A DNA stretch of 64,000 nucleotides from Bacteroidota bacterium (GTDB lineage: Bacteria > Bacteroidota > Ignavibacteria > Ignavibacteriales > Melioribacteraceae), in assembly GCA_018818165.1 (NCBI GenBank), contig JAHISP010000048.1:1-64000 (forward strand). The letters are read 5' to 3'. Below the pieces are notes generated by a model. That model did no database searches. It was not told where the DNA came from and saw nothing but the letters and a program-made list of their open reading frames with translations. The stretch's first letter is position 1, and every line of letters starts with the position of its first letter. Below are positions 18,216 to 27,545 of this stretch, in pieces. Made by a program: the position numbers and the translations under genes.

Positions 18216-19343
18216 TTATATTTTATTATCAACAATTTTTCTTAATAGTTGAATTTTTTCTCTTTTAACTTCTGGAGCAATTGAGCAAGCGGTGCTAAGA
18301 ATAAATCCACCATCCTTGCTTCCAATCTTAATTCTATTTTGAACATCTTTTATAATATCATCTTCAGAACCATTTAGTAATGTATTTACAGAATCAATAT
18401 TTCCTTTTATAAATCCCCTTTTGCCAATTCGTTCTTTAGCATTTTCAAGTAAAACATTTCCAAGTGGTGGAGGGTCCAAACACTCAATTCCGCTAATTCC
18501 ACTATCAAAAAGTGATTCTAGTCGGTCCCCTATCGCGCCACAAGTATGAGTATAAATGTGAACACCTTTTTGCCTAACTGATTTTGCAATTTCGCTTTCA
18601 AAAGGCAATACAAACTTTTTGTAATCATGAGGTGAGATAAATCCAGAACCAGCAAAAGGCGATGAAATTTTAATTGCATCAACACCCGTTTCACACATTT
18701 CTAGACTAAGTTTAGTAATTAATTTTGTGAAGTGCGATAACACATATTCACATTTTTCTGGCTCCATCATAAGCGCCATTAAACCATCTTGATAACCAAA
18801 TAAATCTAAAAAATAATCAAACGGGGATGTAATTTCGCCATGAATTGAATATTTTGAGCCAACTGAACTGATTAAATCTGTAATTGCATCAAACTTAAAA
18901 TTTTGATTAATCTTAAAATGAAGGTTATTAGATACAGGAATGTAATCTAGCGCTTTAGGTAAATCTGAAAAATCCATTTCAGAAATACTAAATTTTTCCT
19001 TTACGAAGTAATAATCATAATAAGGAAGATCGTTTTTAGGAAAAATAATTTTATCGCCATTAACTAACTCAACTTCTATTATTTCTTTAATTTTATTACT
19101 GGATACAACATCATTTTTCCAATTTGGGTCATGCCCATGTAAACTAATTAAAATACCATCAAAATCGTAAATATCCCTTAATTCAATTAAGCTATTCGTA
19201 AAAGCATCTTTATCAAACCACAATTCCACCGGTGGAACATCAACTTGCATAAGCATGTGCCCGATGCTAAACTGACACATAAGAGGAATTTTGTCTGTCT
19301 TTTCAAGATTCATTGCAGCTTTAACTCTTTCTTTTGGTGTCAT
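18216..19343 (-). CDS. URO-D-fold zinc methyltransferase (MtaA/CmuA-like)
   Basis: 375 aa of the uroporphyrinogen decarboxylase superfamily, but not a heme enzyme. It has the H-x-C...C zinc motif of corrinoid methyltransferases: H266-x-C268 in THTCG and C353 in STACSIAPE, where true HemE lacks it. Members such as MtaA, MtbA and CmuA move methyl groups between a thiol or methyl donor and a corrinoid protein. The corrinoid protein gene follows 61 nt downstream. The methyl donor (methyl-thiol, methylated amine, methoxy compound, halide) cannot be told from sequence. Confidence 0.85.
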   Translation of the reverse strand: MTPKERVKAAMNLEKTDKIPLMCQFSIGHMLMQVDVPPVELWFDKDAFTNSLIELRDIYDFDGILISLHGHDPNWKNDVVSSNKIKEIIEVELVNGDKIIFPKNDLPYYDYYFVKEKFSISEMDFSDLPKALDYIPVSNNLHFKINQNFKFDAITDLISSVGSKYSIHGEITSPFDYFLDLFGYQDGLMALMMEPEKCEYVLSHFTKLITKLSLEMCETGVDAIKISSPFAGSGFISPHDYKKFVLPFESEIAKSVRQKGVHIYTHTCGAIGDRLESLFDSGISGIECLDPPPLGNVLLENAKERIGKRGFIKGNIDSVNTLLNGSEDDIIKDVQNRIKIGSKDGGFILSTACSIAPEVKREKIQLLRKIVDNKI

Positions 19344-19358
19344 GTTAGTACCTTTAGT

Positions 19359-20780
19359 TTATTCAAACTTATCTTTAATTTTCATCAAGTATTTTAGGGC
19401 TTCTTCATAATTATTACCAATTTCACCATCAAGAATTGCTTCCTCAATTGCAGTTTTTATTTCACCAACTTTTCTTGATGGAGGAATATTAAATATTGCC
19501 ATTATCTCATCACCATGAACTGGTGATTGGAACTCGCGCAATTTATCGCGTTCTTTAACATCTCGAACTTTTTCCATTACTTTATCGTAATTTGACAAAT
19601 AGCGTGTAACTTTTGATTGATTTTTGCTTGTTATGTCCGCGCGACAAAGTGTAATCATATCTTCTAAATCTTCACCAATTGTAACAATAAATCTTCTAAT
19701 TGCCGAATCTGTAACAGTATCCGAAATTAGGGCAATTGGACGAAGATGCAACCTAACTAAATTACGAACGTAATTCAATTTAGAAAGCGGCAATTTCATA
19801 CGATTAAAGATATATTTCATCCAACGCGAACCTTTTTCTTCGTGTCCGTGAAAAGTCCATCCAACTTTTGGATCAAACTTTTTAGTTGGAGGTTTTGCAA
19901 TATCGTGCATTAAACCAGCAAAACGAAGCCAAACATTATCCGAAACCTTAGCAATATTATCAACAACTTGGCAAGTATGTAAAAATACATCTTTATGATG
20001 GAAATCATTTCGCTGTTCAACTCCACCTAAATCGGCAACTTCAGGAAATACTACTTTCATTACCTGAGAATCATACAGCAATTTGAGTCCAACCGAAGGC
20101 TTTGGTGAAGCTAAAATTTTGAAAAACTCATCCGTAATTCTCTCTTGAGATATTATTTCTAGACGATTTGCTAACTTGCTCGCAGCTTCCATTATTGAAT
20201 TATCAAGAATAAAATTCAACTGTGAAGCAAACCTGAATGCACGCATAATTCGAAGAGGATCATCATTAAAAGTAATATTTGCATCCAAAGGAGTTTTAAT
20301 TAATTTGGATTCAATATCTTTAAGTCCATCAAATTTATCAACTAATTTACCAAAATTTTCTTTATTCAAGGAAATTGCTAATGTATTAATTGTAAAATCA
20401 CGCCTATTTATATCATCATCAAAAGTGCCAACTGCAACTTCTGGATTTCTGCTTTCGTGCGAATACGATTCTTTTCTAGCACCAACAAATTCCAAATCAA
20501 TATTATTATAGAGAAAATGCGCGGTTCCAAATGTCTTGAAGAATGAAACATCTTTCACTTTTAATTTTTTAGCTAGTTTATTTGCAAAATCGAGCCCAAT
20601 ATCAATTTGGTTTTTTTCTTTTGGAACAACAAGTATATCAACATCATATAGTTTTCTATCTAAAATTAAATCGCGAACATATCCACCAACAACAAATATA
20701 TTCACTTTCATTTCATCGGCTATTTCTGAAGCGACAATGAAGTAATCCTTTTCACTAATATATTTTTTGAAATCTATCAT
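19359..20780 (-). CDS. cca: CCA tRNA nucleotidyltransferase / poly(A) polymerase family with HD domain
   Basis: 473 aa. The nucleotidyltransferase head shows GGYVRDLILDRKLYDVDI (G-G-x-VRD and the D-x-D metal ligands), RRDFTINTLA and the flexible-loop ERITDEF region. The C-terminal half has an HD phosphohydrolase motif (MHDIAKPPTKKF with an upstream His). It adds or repairs the tRNA 3' CCA end, which fits the tRNA genes here, none of which encodes CCA. It is the first gene of the transcript leading into the corrinoid cluster (16-nt gap), though a functional tie is not obvious. Confidence 0.92.
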   Translation of the reverse strand: MIDFKKYISEKDYFIVASEIADEMKVNIFVVGGYVRDLILDRKLYDVDILVVPKEKNQIDIGLDFANKLAKKLKVKDVSFFKTFGTAHFLYNNIDLEFVGARKESYSHESRNPEVAVGTFDDDINRRDFTINTLAISLNKENFGKLVDKFDGLKDIESKLIKTPLDANITFNDDPLRIMRAFRFASQLNFILDNSIMEAASKLANRLEIISQERITDEFFKILASPKPSVGLKLLYDSQVMKVVFPEVADLGGVEQRNDFHHKDVFLHTCQVVDNIAKVSDNVWLRFAGLMHDIAKPPTKKFDPKVGWTFHGHEEKGSRWMKYIFNRMKLPLSKLNYVRNLVRLHLRPIALISDTVTDSAIRRFIVTIGEDLEDMITLCRADITSKNQSKVTRYLSNYDKVMEKVRDVKERDKLREFQSPVHGDEIMAIFNIPPSRKVGEIKTAIEEAILDGEIGNNYEEALKYLMKIKDKFE

Positions 20781-20876
20781 AAATCCAATTTTCTAAAATT
20801 TTACTTACTAAATTTACAAAAAAGCTAATTTTATATGCATTTATTAAATTTGTAATGTAAATCTAAAATATTTATA

Positions 20877-23057
20877 CTACTTAAATACTGTGTTAGATAG
20901 CCATTCTACCTTTTTTTGATGTGATTTATAAATTGGTAATTCATACTTTTGAACACATTTTTCAACTGCAATTTCGGCAAATTTTAATGATTCGCGATAG
21001 TGATTATTTTTCATAAGATATTTTGAAATTTCAAAGGCGGTATTGCTTGAGACATTCTCCAAATTAAGACCAGTTAAAAATGATAAGATTCCATCAATAT
21101 TTTCATCCAACCTTTCTGAAAGCTCAATTAAAACTGGAATTGAACTGTCAAATAACTTATCAGTATTTATTGATTTTAGAATCACATATTTATCAAAGTC
21201 GCTTCCTTGCAGATATTCAAAAATCAAATTTTTTGCAATTAATTCTGTTCTAATTTCAGCAAGATTTTTATATCTCAAAGTTGGCTCATATTCTTGAAGT
21301 AATTTATAAACAGAATCAGCTTCACTAAATTTTTGATTATAAGCATATTGATCGCTTAAATTTAAAAGTGCTGAATAATATGACGATGTACCTTCAAATT
21401 CGGAAATTTTATTTGCTAATAATTTTAATGATTCAGCATAAAATTCAAGTTTTGAATTAGAATAAACTAATCCAAGCAATGCAGAATATGAATTTGAATA
21501 ATTATATATTTTAGTGAAAGATACTTTTGCAGTATAATAATTTTGCTCATTATATATTTTCCAAGCAAAGCTTAAATCATTTGCAACTGTTCTTGGACAA
21601 ACTTTTTTTGTGATAGGATTACGTCCAAAAAATAGATTTGCACGATGTTTATTAATTGGATAATTCAAAGCTTGTAAAAACTCCATATAGTCAGATTCCA
21701 AAACTTCTATTTGTTTATCAAAATTCTTAACAAAATCTAAATCTTGGTAAACAAGATTAACTTTATCAATTCCATATCGTTCAATTAAAAATTTAATAAA
21801 CGAGCCAGCAGTTATGTATGAAAGTGAAGAAGTTTGTCCGAAAAAATTAAACTTTGAAAACAGCTCTGGGATGTTAAAATTGTAACCACTTTCTTTTGCT
21901 AACAATGCCATATAATGGATATCATATCCAGAATAATTATCCTCAATTGCCATTGCATAACCTTCCAACATTGCCATATTAAAACCACCTGCAATTTTAA
22001 AAGGTGTGCTCCCAATTTGAGCTGCATAGATGTGAGTAAGCTCATGCTCCAAAGTATTTTCGGTTGAATTATAATCGAGAAATATTTGGTTCATCCATGG
22101 TTTTGCTACGTTTGCAGCTTTGCTCCCAAACAATGCTCCCTTTTGATTTGCATCTCTAAAAATAAATGAAATTAAATTCTTAGGTGTTGATAACTTAGTT
22201 TTATTTTCAATTTCACTCATGTAATAGAAATGCTCTAATCCAAGTAATTGTATGTTTTTTTGAGTTAAGTTATCTGTGTAACGTATTTCAAATGTTGTAC
22301 TTAATACACTCATAGTGAGATTATTATAGAGATTATTTTCTGATGTTGAAAAACCTAAAAATGGCTTTAATAGAAAGAACAAAATTGCTCCCAAAAATGT
22401 TGATAACATTAATAATATTCTATTCTTCTTAATCACAGTTCCAACTTTGAACATTGTAAAAAGCAAAATAGTTAGTAATAATATTTGGGATAATCTAAAC
22501 AATATTAGCTTGCCACTTATCAAAATTTCTTCGTCATAAATTGTTCCTGGAATAATTCCCACAATAATATTGTAAAAATAGACTTGTGGATAAATGTAAA
22601 ATTCCAACAACGGTATAAAAGCAAATAAGCAAAAAATAAGAACAAATATTATATAGGCAAATTGTTTATTGCTCCAAAATGCAAATGCTCCCAATACAAA
22701 TCCAATATAAAAAGCTGGCAAAACTATAATAAAATAATAGAGAATTCCATCACAAAACGGACATATTTGAAACATTAGATTTGAGAGAATAGATATAAGA
22801 AGTGGAAAAAAAAGAAGGAGCAAATAGCTTTTATACTTTATTCTAATAATTGCGGGGAGCACACCAAATGATTTGAATTTGCGCAAATAATGAATAGTTA
22901 AAATTCCAGAAGCTAAAAACAAAATGATACTGAATACAAAAGAAAATTCAAAATTAAGAACTTGAATTAAAGGTAATGTTTGAGCAAATACAGCCAATAT
23001 TAAAACTATTAAAAGTAAGATGTTTGGTGTATTTATATATGTTTTTTGTTTATTCAT
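20877..23057 (-). CDS. Polytopic membrane protein with HExxH zinc-peptidase domain and TPR-like tail
   Basis: 726 aa. Residues 10-240 hold about seven hydrophobic segments; one contains a CPFC motif. A soluble domain follows with HELTH (H338, E339, H342) and LEGYA (E365), which together form a gluzincin-type metallopeptidase site similar to peptidase MA-like proteins. The C-terminal ~230 residues look like TPR repeats. It is probably membrane-anchored with the peptidase outside the cytoplasm. Its ATG overlaps the stop of the upstream BRO-N gene by 8 nt, so translation is coupled. Substrate unknown. Confidence 0.8.
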   Translation of the reverse strand: MNKQKTYINTPNILLLIVLILAVFAQTLPLIQVLNFEFSFVFSIILFLASGILTIHYLRKFKSFGVLPAIIRIKYKSYLLLLFFPLLISILSNLMFQICPFCDGILYYFIIVLPAFYIGFVLGAFAFWSNKQFAYIIFVLIFCLFAFIPLLEFYIYPQVYFYNIIVGIIPGTIYDEEILISGKLILFRLSQILLLTILLFTMFKVGTVIKKNRILLMLSTFLGAILFFLLKPFLGFSTSENNLYNNLTMSVLSTTFEIRYTDNLTQKNIQLLGLEHFYYMSEIENKTKLSTPKNLISFIFRDANQKGALFGSKAANVAKPWMNQIFLDYNSTENTLEHELTHIYAAQIGSTPFKIAGGFNMAMLEGYAMAIEDNYSGYDIHYMALLAKESGYNFNIPELFSKFNFFGQTSSLSYITAGSFIKFLIERYGIDKVNLVYQDLDFVKNFDKQIEVLESDYMEFLQALNYPINKHRANLFFGRNPITKKVCPRTVANDLSFAWKIYNEQNYYTAKVSFTKIYNYSNSYSALLGLVYSNSKLEFYAESLKLLANKISEFEGTSSYYSALLNLSDQYAYNQKFSEADSVYKLLQEYEPTLRYKNLAEIRTELIAKNLIFEYLQGSDFDKYVILKSINTDKLFDSSIPVLIELSERLDENIDGILSFLTGLNLENVSSNTAFEISKYLMKNNHYRESLKFAEIAVEKCVQKYELPIYKSHQKKVEWLSNTVFK

Positions 23058-23886
23058 TGGGTTTATTTAGTATTTTTTTTAATGTTAGTTTTGTTACGAC
23101 TTTTTTTCCAGTTTTTTCCTCAATTTCTTTTCTTGTATTTCCGGCAATTGTTCCACCTTGGCTAGCTATTATTTTACTTTGTTCAAATGTTATTGGTTTT
23201 TTCTCTATACTTATTTCTTTGGTTGTTGCTTCAGCTAACATATTTAGTACAAGTTCTAAATTCGTCATGTTATCACGTAAGTTTTCTTTTTTAAGACTTT
23301 TGAACTTTTTATAATTTTTAATAGTTAAACCACTCCAGGCTTTTGTAATCTCATTGGTTAGAATTGCATACTCATTTCCTTTTTTTACACCTCTTTTATC
23401 CCATTCATCGGTTAATTCTTTCCTAATTTCAATACTTTTTAGCCTCTGATTTATCCATTCTTTGCTATAACCTTTTTTAAGATAAGTTTCCATAGCGCGT
23501 TCAAAAGTAAGTTCAGGATCTTCAATTTCGTCAATTCTTTCACGAGCTACTTTAGCAATCCAAAGTTTAAATGGTTCGGCTTTTGGGGATGGTATAGATT
23601 GTATTAATCGGAATAATTGTTCTGTATCAGTAACATCTGTAAGCCTCATTTTTCCATCTTGAGCAAGCATTTTCAAACGGTTACAATTTGTAACCGTTTC
23701 ATTTCCCTCTTTAAGGAGTCTATGTTTTAGCACTTTCCAATAATTTCTCGAACCTTGAAAATCTTTTTGCTCTGTAAGTATAGCAATAATGTCAATTATA
23801 GAAAAATACCATTTTGCGTCTTTGTCATCCCAATGTGTTCGTACTTGCTTTTGCTCAAATAGCTTAATGCTTGTTTTTTCTACCAT
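23050..23886 (-). CDS. BRO-N domain protein (phage antirepressor-like)
   Basis: 278 aa from the ATG at 23886, which has GGGAG 8 nt upstream; a TTG at 23901 is less likely. The N-terminal domain (KLFEQKQVRTHWDDKDAKW, DIIAILTEQKDF, YWKVLKHRLLKEG) is a BRO-N DNA-binding fold as in phage antirepressors. The rest is helical and ends in a basic tail with the FEQSKIIASQGGTIAGNTRKEIE block typical of chromosomal members. These are common in FCB genomes without a phage context, and no phage gene is nearby. Overlap with the membrane peptidase gene implies joint expression. Confidence 0.85.
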   Translation of the reverse strand: MVEKTSIKLFEQKQVRTHWDDKDAKWYFSIIDIIAILTEQKDFQGSRNYWKVLKHRLLKEGNETVTNCNRLKMLAQDGKMRLTDVTDTEQLFRLIQSIPSPKAEPFKLWIAKVARERIDEIEDPELTFERAMETYLKKGYSKEWINQRLKSIEIRKELTDEWDKRGVKKGNEYAILTNEITKAWSGLTIKNYKKFKSLKKENLRDNMTNLELVLNMLAEATTKEISIEKKPITFEQSKIIASQGGTIAGNTRKEIEEKTGKKVVTKLTLKKILNKPNE

Positions 23887-24017
23887 TTTTGCAACTCCCA
23901 AATATTAAAACTTAAGCTCATTCAGTCTTCTAATTACTAGTTATCAAAATTTACATATTTATAAATTCTTCCAATTTCCTTACTTTACTACTAATTCAAT
24001 TATACCAGCTTTTTAAA

Positions 24018-24063
24018 TAAAAAAGAGAGTTCTTACTTTAAAATTCAGTGGTTTTAACTCTCT
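24018..24063 (-). terminator. Intrinsic terminator at the end of murA
   Basis: GAGAGTT (24025-24031) pairs with AACTCTC (24056-24062). Read on the minus strand the stem overlaps the final murA codons and is followed by a T-run. Confidence 0.6.
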
Positions 24064-25303
24064 CAATTTGTGCTCCCAATTGAGATAATTTATGCTCTAT
24101 TTTTTCGTATCCTCTATCAATATGATAAATACGTAGCACTTCTGTTTTACCTTCTGCAACCAAACCAGCTAAGACTAATGAAGCACTTGCCCTTAAATCT
24201 GTTGACATTACTTTTGCTCCCTTAAGCCTTTTTACACCATGAATAATTGCCATATTGTTTACTTGTTCAATGCTTGCTCCTAATCTAATTAGTTCAGGAA
24301 CATGACTAAATCTGTCAGTATAAATATTATCCGTTACTTTTGAAGTTCCGCTTGCAAGTGCCATATAAGCAATCCATTGTGCTTGCATATCTGTAGGAAA
24401 GCCTGGATAAATCGCTGTAGCAACATGAACCGCATTAGCATCTATATTACATGAGTCAAGTTCCACTATGTTATTGTTTATACTAATCTTAGCTCCGCTA
24501 TCTTTAAGCTTTGATAAAACGGTTTCAATATGGTTTATATTATTGTATTCAATTTCAATTTTGCTCTTCGTTAATGCTCCAGCAATTAATAAAGTACCAG
24601 CTTCAATTCTATCTCCAATAATCTCACCGTTAGAAGCATGTAATTCATCAACGCCATCAACAGTAAGAGTACTTGTACCAACACCATCAATTCGTGCTCC
24701 CATTGAGATTAAGTATTCACACAGATTTATTATTTCTGGTTCAATAGCTGCATTCTGTATCTTACTTTCCCCTTTTGCAAGAACAGCTGCCATGATTGTA
24801 TTTCCAGTTGCTCCTACAGATGAAATATCGAAATTAATATTTGCTCCGTGTAACCTATCAGCTTTAGCAATTATATCTCCACCATCAAGAGTTATTTGTG
24901 CTCCCAGTTTTTCCAATGCCTCAAGATGCAGATTAATTGGACGCGGTCCCCAAGCACATCCTCCAGGCATTGAAACTTTTGAATATCCATATCTTGCTAA
25001 AAGCGGACCAAGAACATAAACAGAAGCACGCATCTTTTTAACATGTTCATATGGAGCATCTTGATTTGTTATATTTGTTGAATCTAGTTCTAAGCTATTA
25101 TTTTCAAAATTAGCCGAAACACCCAAATGTTTTAGCAATTTTATCATTGTGAAAATATCATTTACTTCAGGAATATTTTCAAATTTATTAATTCCATTAT
25201 TAAGTAAAACTGCTGGCATTAATGCCAAAGCTGAATTTTTAGCACCACTAATTTTAACTCTTCCTGAAAGTTTATGCCCACCTTCAATTACAAATTTATC
25301 CAA
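24038..25303 (-). CDS. murA: UDP-N-acetylglucosamine 1-carboxyvinyltransferase
   Basis: 421 aa. It catalyses the first committed step of peptidoglycan synthesis, PEP transfer to UDP-GlcNAc. The fosfomycin-target cysteine is present in GGCAWGPRP (C116), with the N-terminal ISGAKNSALALMPA block and RDxxRA-type stretch (STDLRASASLVLAG). The start codon is TTG at 25303, immediately after the stop of the kinase gene (TAATTG), with GGAGA just upstream; the product then begins MDKFVIEGG as in other MurA. Zero-gap coupling makes murA expression depend on the kinase transcript. Confidence 0.96.
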   Translation of the reverse strand: MDKFVIEGGHKLSGRVKISGAKNSALALMPAVLLNNGINKFENIPEVNDIFTMIKLLKHLGVSANFENNSLELDSTNITNQDAPYEHVKKMRASVYVLGPLLARYGYSKVSMPGGCAWGPRPINLHLEALEKLGAQITLDGGDIIAKADRLHGANINFDISSVGATGNTIMAAVLAKGESKIQNAAIEPEIINLCEYLISMGARIDGVGTSTLTVDGVDELHASNGEIIGDRIEAGTLLIAGALTKSKIEIEYNNINHIETVLSKLKDSGAKISINNNIVELDSCNIDANAVHVATAIYPGFPTDMQAQWIAYMALASGTSKVTDNIYTDRFSHVPELIRLGASIEQVNNMAIIHGVKRLKGAKVMSTDLRASASLVLAGLVAEGKTEVLRIYHIDRGYEKIEHKLSQLGAQIERVKTTEF

Positions 25304-27214
25304 TTACTCTTCTCCATTTTCCAATTCTATCATTGTTCCATTACTTCCAACAAGGTAAATTTTACCATTTGGTGTGATTGAAATATCGTTCCAATTGTGG
25401 AAATATTTTGATTCTACTGAGTTCCAATTTTTTCCGCTATCTGAGGAAAGCAAAATTGTTCCATTATTTCCAATTATTATTACATTCATTTTATCAATAA
25501 ACTTTACTTGATTCAACGCTCTAGTTGTGATGCCACTAATAGTTTCCCATTCATTTCCACCATTAGTTGTTCTAAGAATTGTTCCACTTCCACCAACACA
25601 GATTCCCAATTCCTCATCGAAAAAATCTATAGATTTTAAATATTTTTGAGTGTTTGAACTTAGATTTGTCCAAGTTTCGCAACCATCAATTGTTTTTAGA
25701 ATTATACCATTAAAACCTACAATATAACCAATTTCTTCATTCCTCAAATTTACACTAAGAAGAGATTCTTTGGTTAAAGCATTGCTTTTATCCCATCTTT
25801 TACCACCATTTTTTGTGATAAGTACTAATCCATTAGAACCAACAATAATTCCAAAAGTGTCAGAAATAAAACTAATATCACTCAAAAAATAGTTTTTATC
25901 AAGAATAGAATACCATTGCTTATTTCCATTTGTATTGTAGACAAATGAAGATCTATCGCCAATAAATATTTCATTTCCGCTTGGGAAAACCCAAAAGCTA
26001 TTTAAATTAATTTTTTCATCCAATTTCTGAACTTCCCAGTCAGAAGTTGCATTTTCTTTACTGATTATAATTCCAGAGTCACCAACAATTGTAAATTTTC
26101 TTCCGTCTGTTAAAATAGAATTAAGAGTAATTTTTGTTGGAAGACTAATATTTACGATTTTAGAAAGCCTAATTTTTTGTTCTGTTTCGAATAGAGTTGA
26201 AATACTATGCTCTTTGAATACTTCATATCCTTTAAATACCATAAAATCTCTAACTTGAAAAAAAACAAACACAACCAATGATATAAAAAGAAAAATGAAA
26301 ACAATAAAACTAAAAATTGATTTTTTCTTTGATAAAATTCGTCTTGCTTTTTTTTCATTAAAATAATTTGCATCTGCTGTTTTTAAAAGATTATCAAACT
26401 GCTGAATATCCTCCTTAACCTCACTACAAGTTTGATATCTTTCTTCTTGCTTTTTTTTAAGCAATTTTGATACAATTTCGTCTAACCCATGAGGAACTTG
26501 AGGCAAGTAATTTGTTAAGCTAATTGGATTTTCATTTAAATGCGCTTCCATTACCTCAAACTCGTTTTTGCTATCAAAAGGAGGCTGACCCGTAAGCATA
26601 TCGTAAATTGTGCATCCAATTGCATATATATCTGAAGCTTTATTTACATTTTTCCCTTTAATCTGTTCTGGACTCATGTAATAAATTGTGCCTATTCTTA
26701 CACTTGTTTGCGTTGGATCAAAATCACCTTCAATGGATTTAGAAATACCAAAATCCATTATTTTTACAACACCTTCGCTATTTACAATTATATTAGATGG
26801 TTTTATATCTCGGTGAATATATCCTTTTGAATGAGCATATCCAATTCCGTCAAGCAGTTGATTCATTATGAAAATTACATCAAAAATGTGCAAATGGTGA
26901 TTTTTAAAAATTACTTTCTCAAGACTTTCACCATCAACATATTCCATAACAATGCCAAATTGAGAGTCAAACTCAATGAATCCATAAACAGTTACAATGT
27001 TTTGATGAATTAATTGTGCATGATTTCGGGCTTCTGATTTAAAACGCTCAATCATTTTATTACTATTTTTTTCATTTGGGGCATTTAGAACTTTTATTGC
27101 TACATAACGGTTAAGTTTTTCGTCAAATGCTTTATATACAACACCCATTCCACCTTTACCCAAGAGTGAAATAATTGTGAAATTTTCAATTTTTCTGTTT
27201 ATTAAACTATCCAT
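25304..27214 (-). CDS. Transmembrane Ser/Thr protein kinase with extracytoplasmic Ycf48-like propeller
   Basis: 636 aa. The N-terminal Hanks-type kinase domain (1-270) has GKGGMGVVYK, the ATP lysine K41 (VAIK), HRDIKPSN (catalytic D136), DFGISKS and an APE-like MSPEQIKG. One transmembrane helix lies at about 300-320. The C-terminal half is a propeller with repeated GxVLxTxNGGxxW units, as in Ycf48/HCF136 and BNR proteins, in place of the PASTA domains of Gram-positive wall-sensing kinases. It is co-transcribed with murA, so a role in sensing the envelope and controlling MurA is an attractive inference. Confidence 0.88.
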   Translation of the reverse strand: MDSLINRKIENFTIISLLGKGGMGVVYKAFDEKLNRYVAIKVLNAPNEKNSNKMIERFKSEARNHAQLIHQNIVTVYGFIEFDSQFGIVMEYVDGESLEKVIFKNHHLHIFDVIFIMNQLLDGIGYAHSKGYIHRDIKPSNIIVNSEGVVKIMDFGISKSIEGDFDPTQTSVRIGTIYYMSPEQIKGKNVNKASDIYAIGCTIYDMLTGQPPFDSKNEFEVMEAHLNENPISLTNYLPQVPHGLDEIVSKLLKKKQEERYQTCSEVKEDIQQFDNLLKTADANYFNEKKARRILSKKKSIFSFIVFIFLFISLVVFVFFQVRDFMVFKGYEVFKEHSISTLFETEQKIRLSKIVNISLPTKITLNSILTDGRKFTIVGDSGIIISKENATSDWEVQKLDEKINLNSFWVFPSGNEIFIGDRSSFVYNTNGNKQWYSILDKNYFLSDISFISDTFGIIVGSNGLVLITKNGGKRWDKSNALTKESLLSVNLRNEEIGYIVGFNGIILKTIDGCETWTNLSSNTQKYLKSIDFFDEELGICVGGSGTILRTTNGGNEWETISGITTRALNQVKFIDKMNVIIIGNNGTILLSSDSGKNWNSVESKYFHNWNDISITPNGKIYLVGSNGTMIELENGEE

Positions 27215-27328
27215 AAACTCAATATGTTTTTTGCTATTAAAGTTTGAAATATAATGAATTTAATTTTTATAAACTCTTTTGGAAATTTTACAAAACTTAA
27301 TTTTTTAATAAAAAATGAAATTCAATCC

Positions 27329-27359
27329 TTTGCTAAAATTATATTTTTATTTATATTTG
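27329..27359 (+). promoter_or_regulatory. Candidate Bacteroidota-type promoter for tRNA-Leu
   Basis: TTTG at 27329-27332 and TATATTTG at 27352-27359, 19 nt apart, fit the TTTG / TAnnTTTG housekeeping promoter of the group, about 20 nt upstream of the tRNA. The assignment is by motif only, in very AT-rich DNA. Confidence 0.4.
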
Positions 27360-27380
27360 TTAGCTAAAATATTGTTACTT

Positions 27381-27462
27381 GCGAGGGTGGCGGAATTGGT
27401 AGACGCGCTAGACTTAGGATCTAGTATCGAAAGGTGTGGGGGTTCGAGTCCCCCCTCTCGTA
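27381..27462 (+). tRNA. tRNA-Leu (anticodon TAG)
   Basis: Class II tRNA of 82 nt. The acceptor GCGAGGG pairs with CTCTCGT (two G-U), the D-loop has GGTAGACGC, the anticodon stem CTAGA/TCTAG encloses CTTAGGA with anticodon TAG at 27415-27417, a long variable arm follows, and the T-loop is TTCGAGT. CCA is not encoded. It reads CUA and related leucine codons. Confidence 0.96.
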
Positions 27463-27476
27463 CATTATTATGGTAT

Positions 27477-27516
27477 AGCCCAATCCCGATAAATCGGGAT
27501 TGGGCTTTTTGATTTT
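27477..27516 (+). terminator. Strong intrinsic terminator after tRNA-Leu
   Basis: A perfect 14-bp stem (AGCCCAATCCCGAT, 2-nt loop, then its complement at 27493-27506) is followed by TTTTGATTTT. It lies 14 nt after the tRNA. Confidence 0.88.
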
Positions 27517-27545
27517 GTTAAATCTCCTAAAGGAATGAGGTTAGT

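Noticed and set aside
18216-19343. Uroporphyrinogen decarboxylase (hemE)
   Set aside because: It has the H-x-C...C zinc motif of corrinoid methyltransferases and sits in a B12 methyl-transfer operon, with no heme genes nearby.
24468-25019. 183-codon open frame antisense to murA
   Set aside because: Shadow of the highly conserved murA reading frame; no ribosome site or known domain.
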